Source: JBARRO01 sp049644265 (GTDB lineage: Bacteria; Bacteroidota; Ignavibacteria; UBA10030). Taken from it: 14,973 bases of DNA. The position numbers were made by a program, and so were the translations under genes. A model generated the notes under the pieces. It saw nothing but the letters and a program-made list of their open reading frames with translations, made no database searches and was not told the origin of the DNA. Where the stretch lies: NCBI GenBank assembly GCA_049644265.1, contig JBARRO010000264.1:1-14973 (forward strand). The letters run 5' to 3'. Of the stretch, positions 14,972-14,973 are shown piece after piece (the first letter of the stretch is position 1; every line of letters begins with the position of its first letter).

Positions 14972-14973
14972 AC

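Noticed and set aside
1..14973. tRNA, rRNA, transposase or phage genes
   Set aside because: None recognised on either strand by inspection; only repeats without an encoded mobility enzyme were found.

Overview
The window looks like a chromosome segment of a member of the FCB superphylum, most likely Ignavibacteriota or a close relative. Four neighbouring secreted proteins end in the 'NPFNPST...VYDLLGREV...YFY..L...TKKM.LLK' type of C-terminal domain, which is a type IX secretion system (T9SS) type A sorting domain. This spelling is typical of Ignavibacteria, Calditrichia and related lineages. Several genes have clear Shine-Dalgarno sequences, and promoters look like TTGNNN-N16/17-TANNNT. Both argue against classical Bacteroidia. 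Base composition is moderate to slightly GC-rich by eye. The lineage is inferred from motifs, not from a search.

Layout. (1) 1-1805, minus: N-terminal two thirds or so of a TonB-dependent outer-membrane receptor, cut by the window edge. (2) 1996-7809, minus: three T9SS cargo proteins in a row. They are a six Asp-box (BNR/Ycf48-like) propeller, an NHL-like propeller, and a large FlgD-like/propeller/tandem OB-fold protein. The last two have their own promoter-like sequence, and each of those two is followed by a hairpin. (3) 8131-9984, plus, divergent: an FG-GAP/VCBS calcium-loop propeller with a T9SS domain, a TTGACA-17-TAGATT promoter and a strong intrinsic terminator. (4) 9985-10363: a non-coding stretch rich in palindromes. 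(5) 10364-13876, minus: a small DUF1801/YdhG-like protein, an FmdB-type zinc-ribbon protein and aconitase A. (6) 14051-14971, plus, divergent from aconitase: a MoaC-MoaB(MogA) fusion for molybdenum cofactor synthesis.

Functionally, the left 10 kb is a cell-envelope region: an outer-membrane transporter plus exported proteins that would cross the outer membrane by T9SS and be anchored or released outside. The right 5 kb is housekeeping: the TCA cycle and Moco biosynthesis.

I found no convincing novel multi-gene system. The most unusual content is in repeats. A REP-like palindrome family (core CCTGCC...GGCAGG, ending near CTGTC) occurs twice as an inverted pair at 10084-10268 and once inside the reading frame of a T9SS sorting domain (2182-2212). 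Two hairpins with identical 15-bp stems and 19-nt loops bracket the DUF1801-like gene. A degenerate heptamer array and a GTG-rich nonamer array sit together just upstream of the Asp-box gene.
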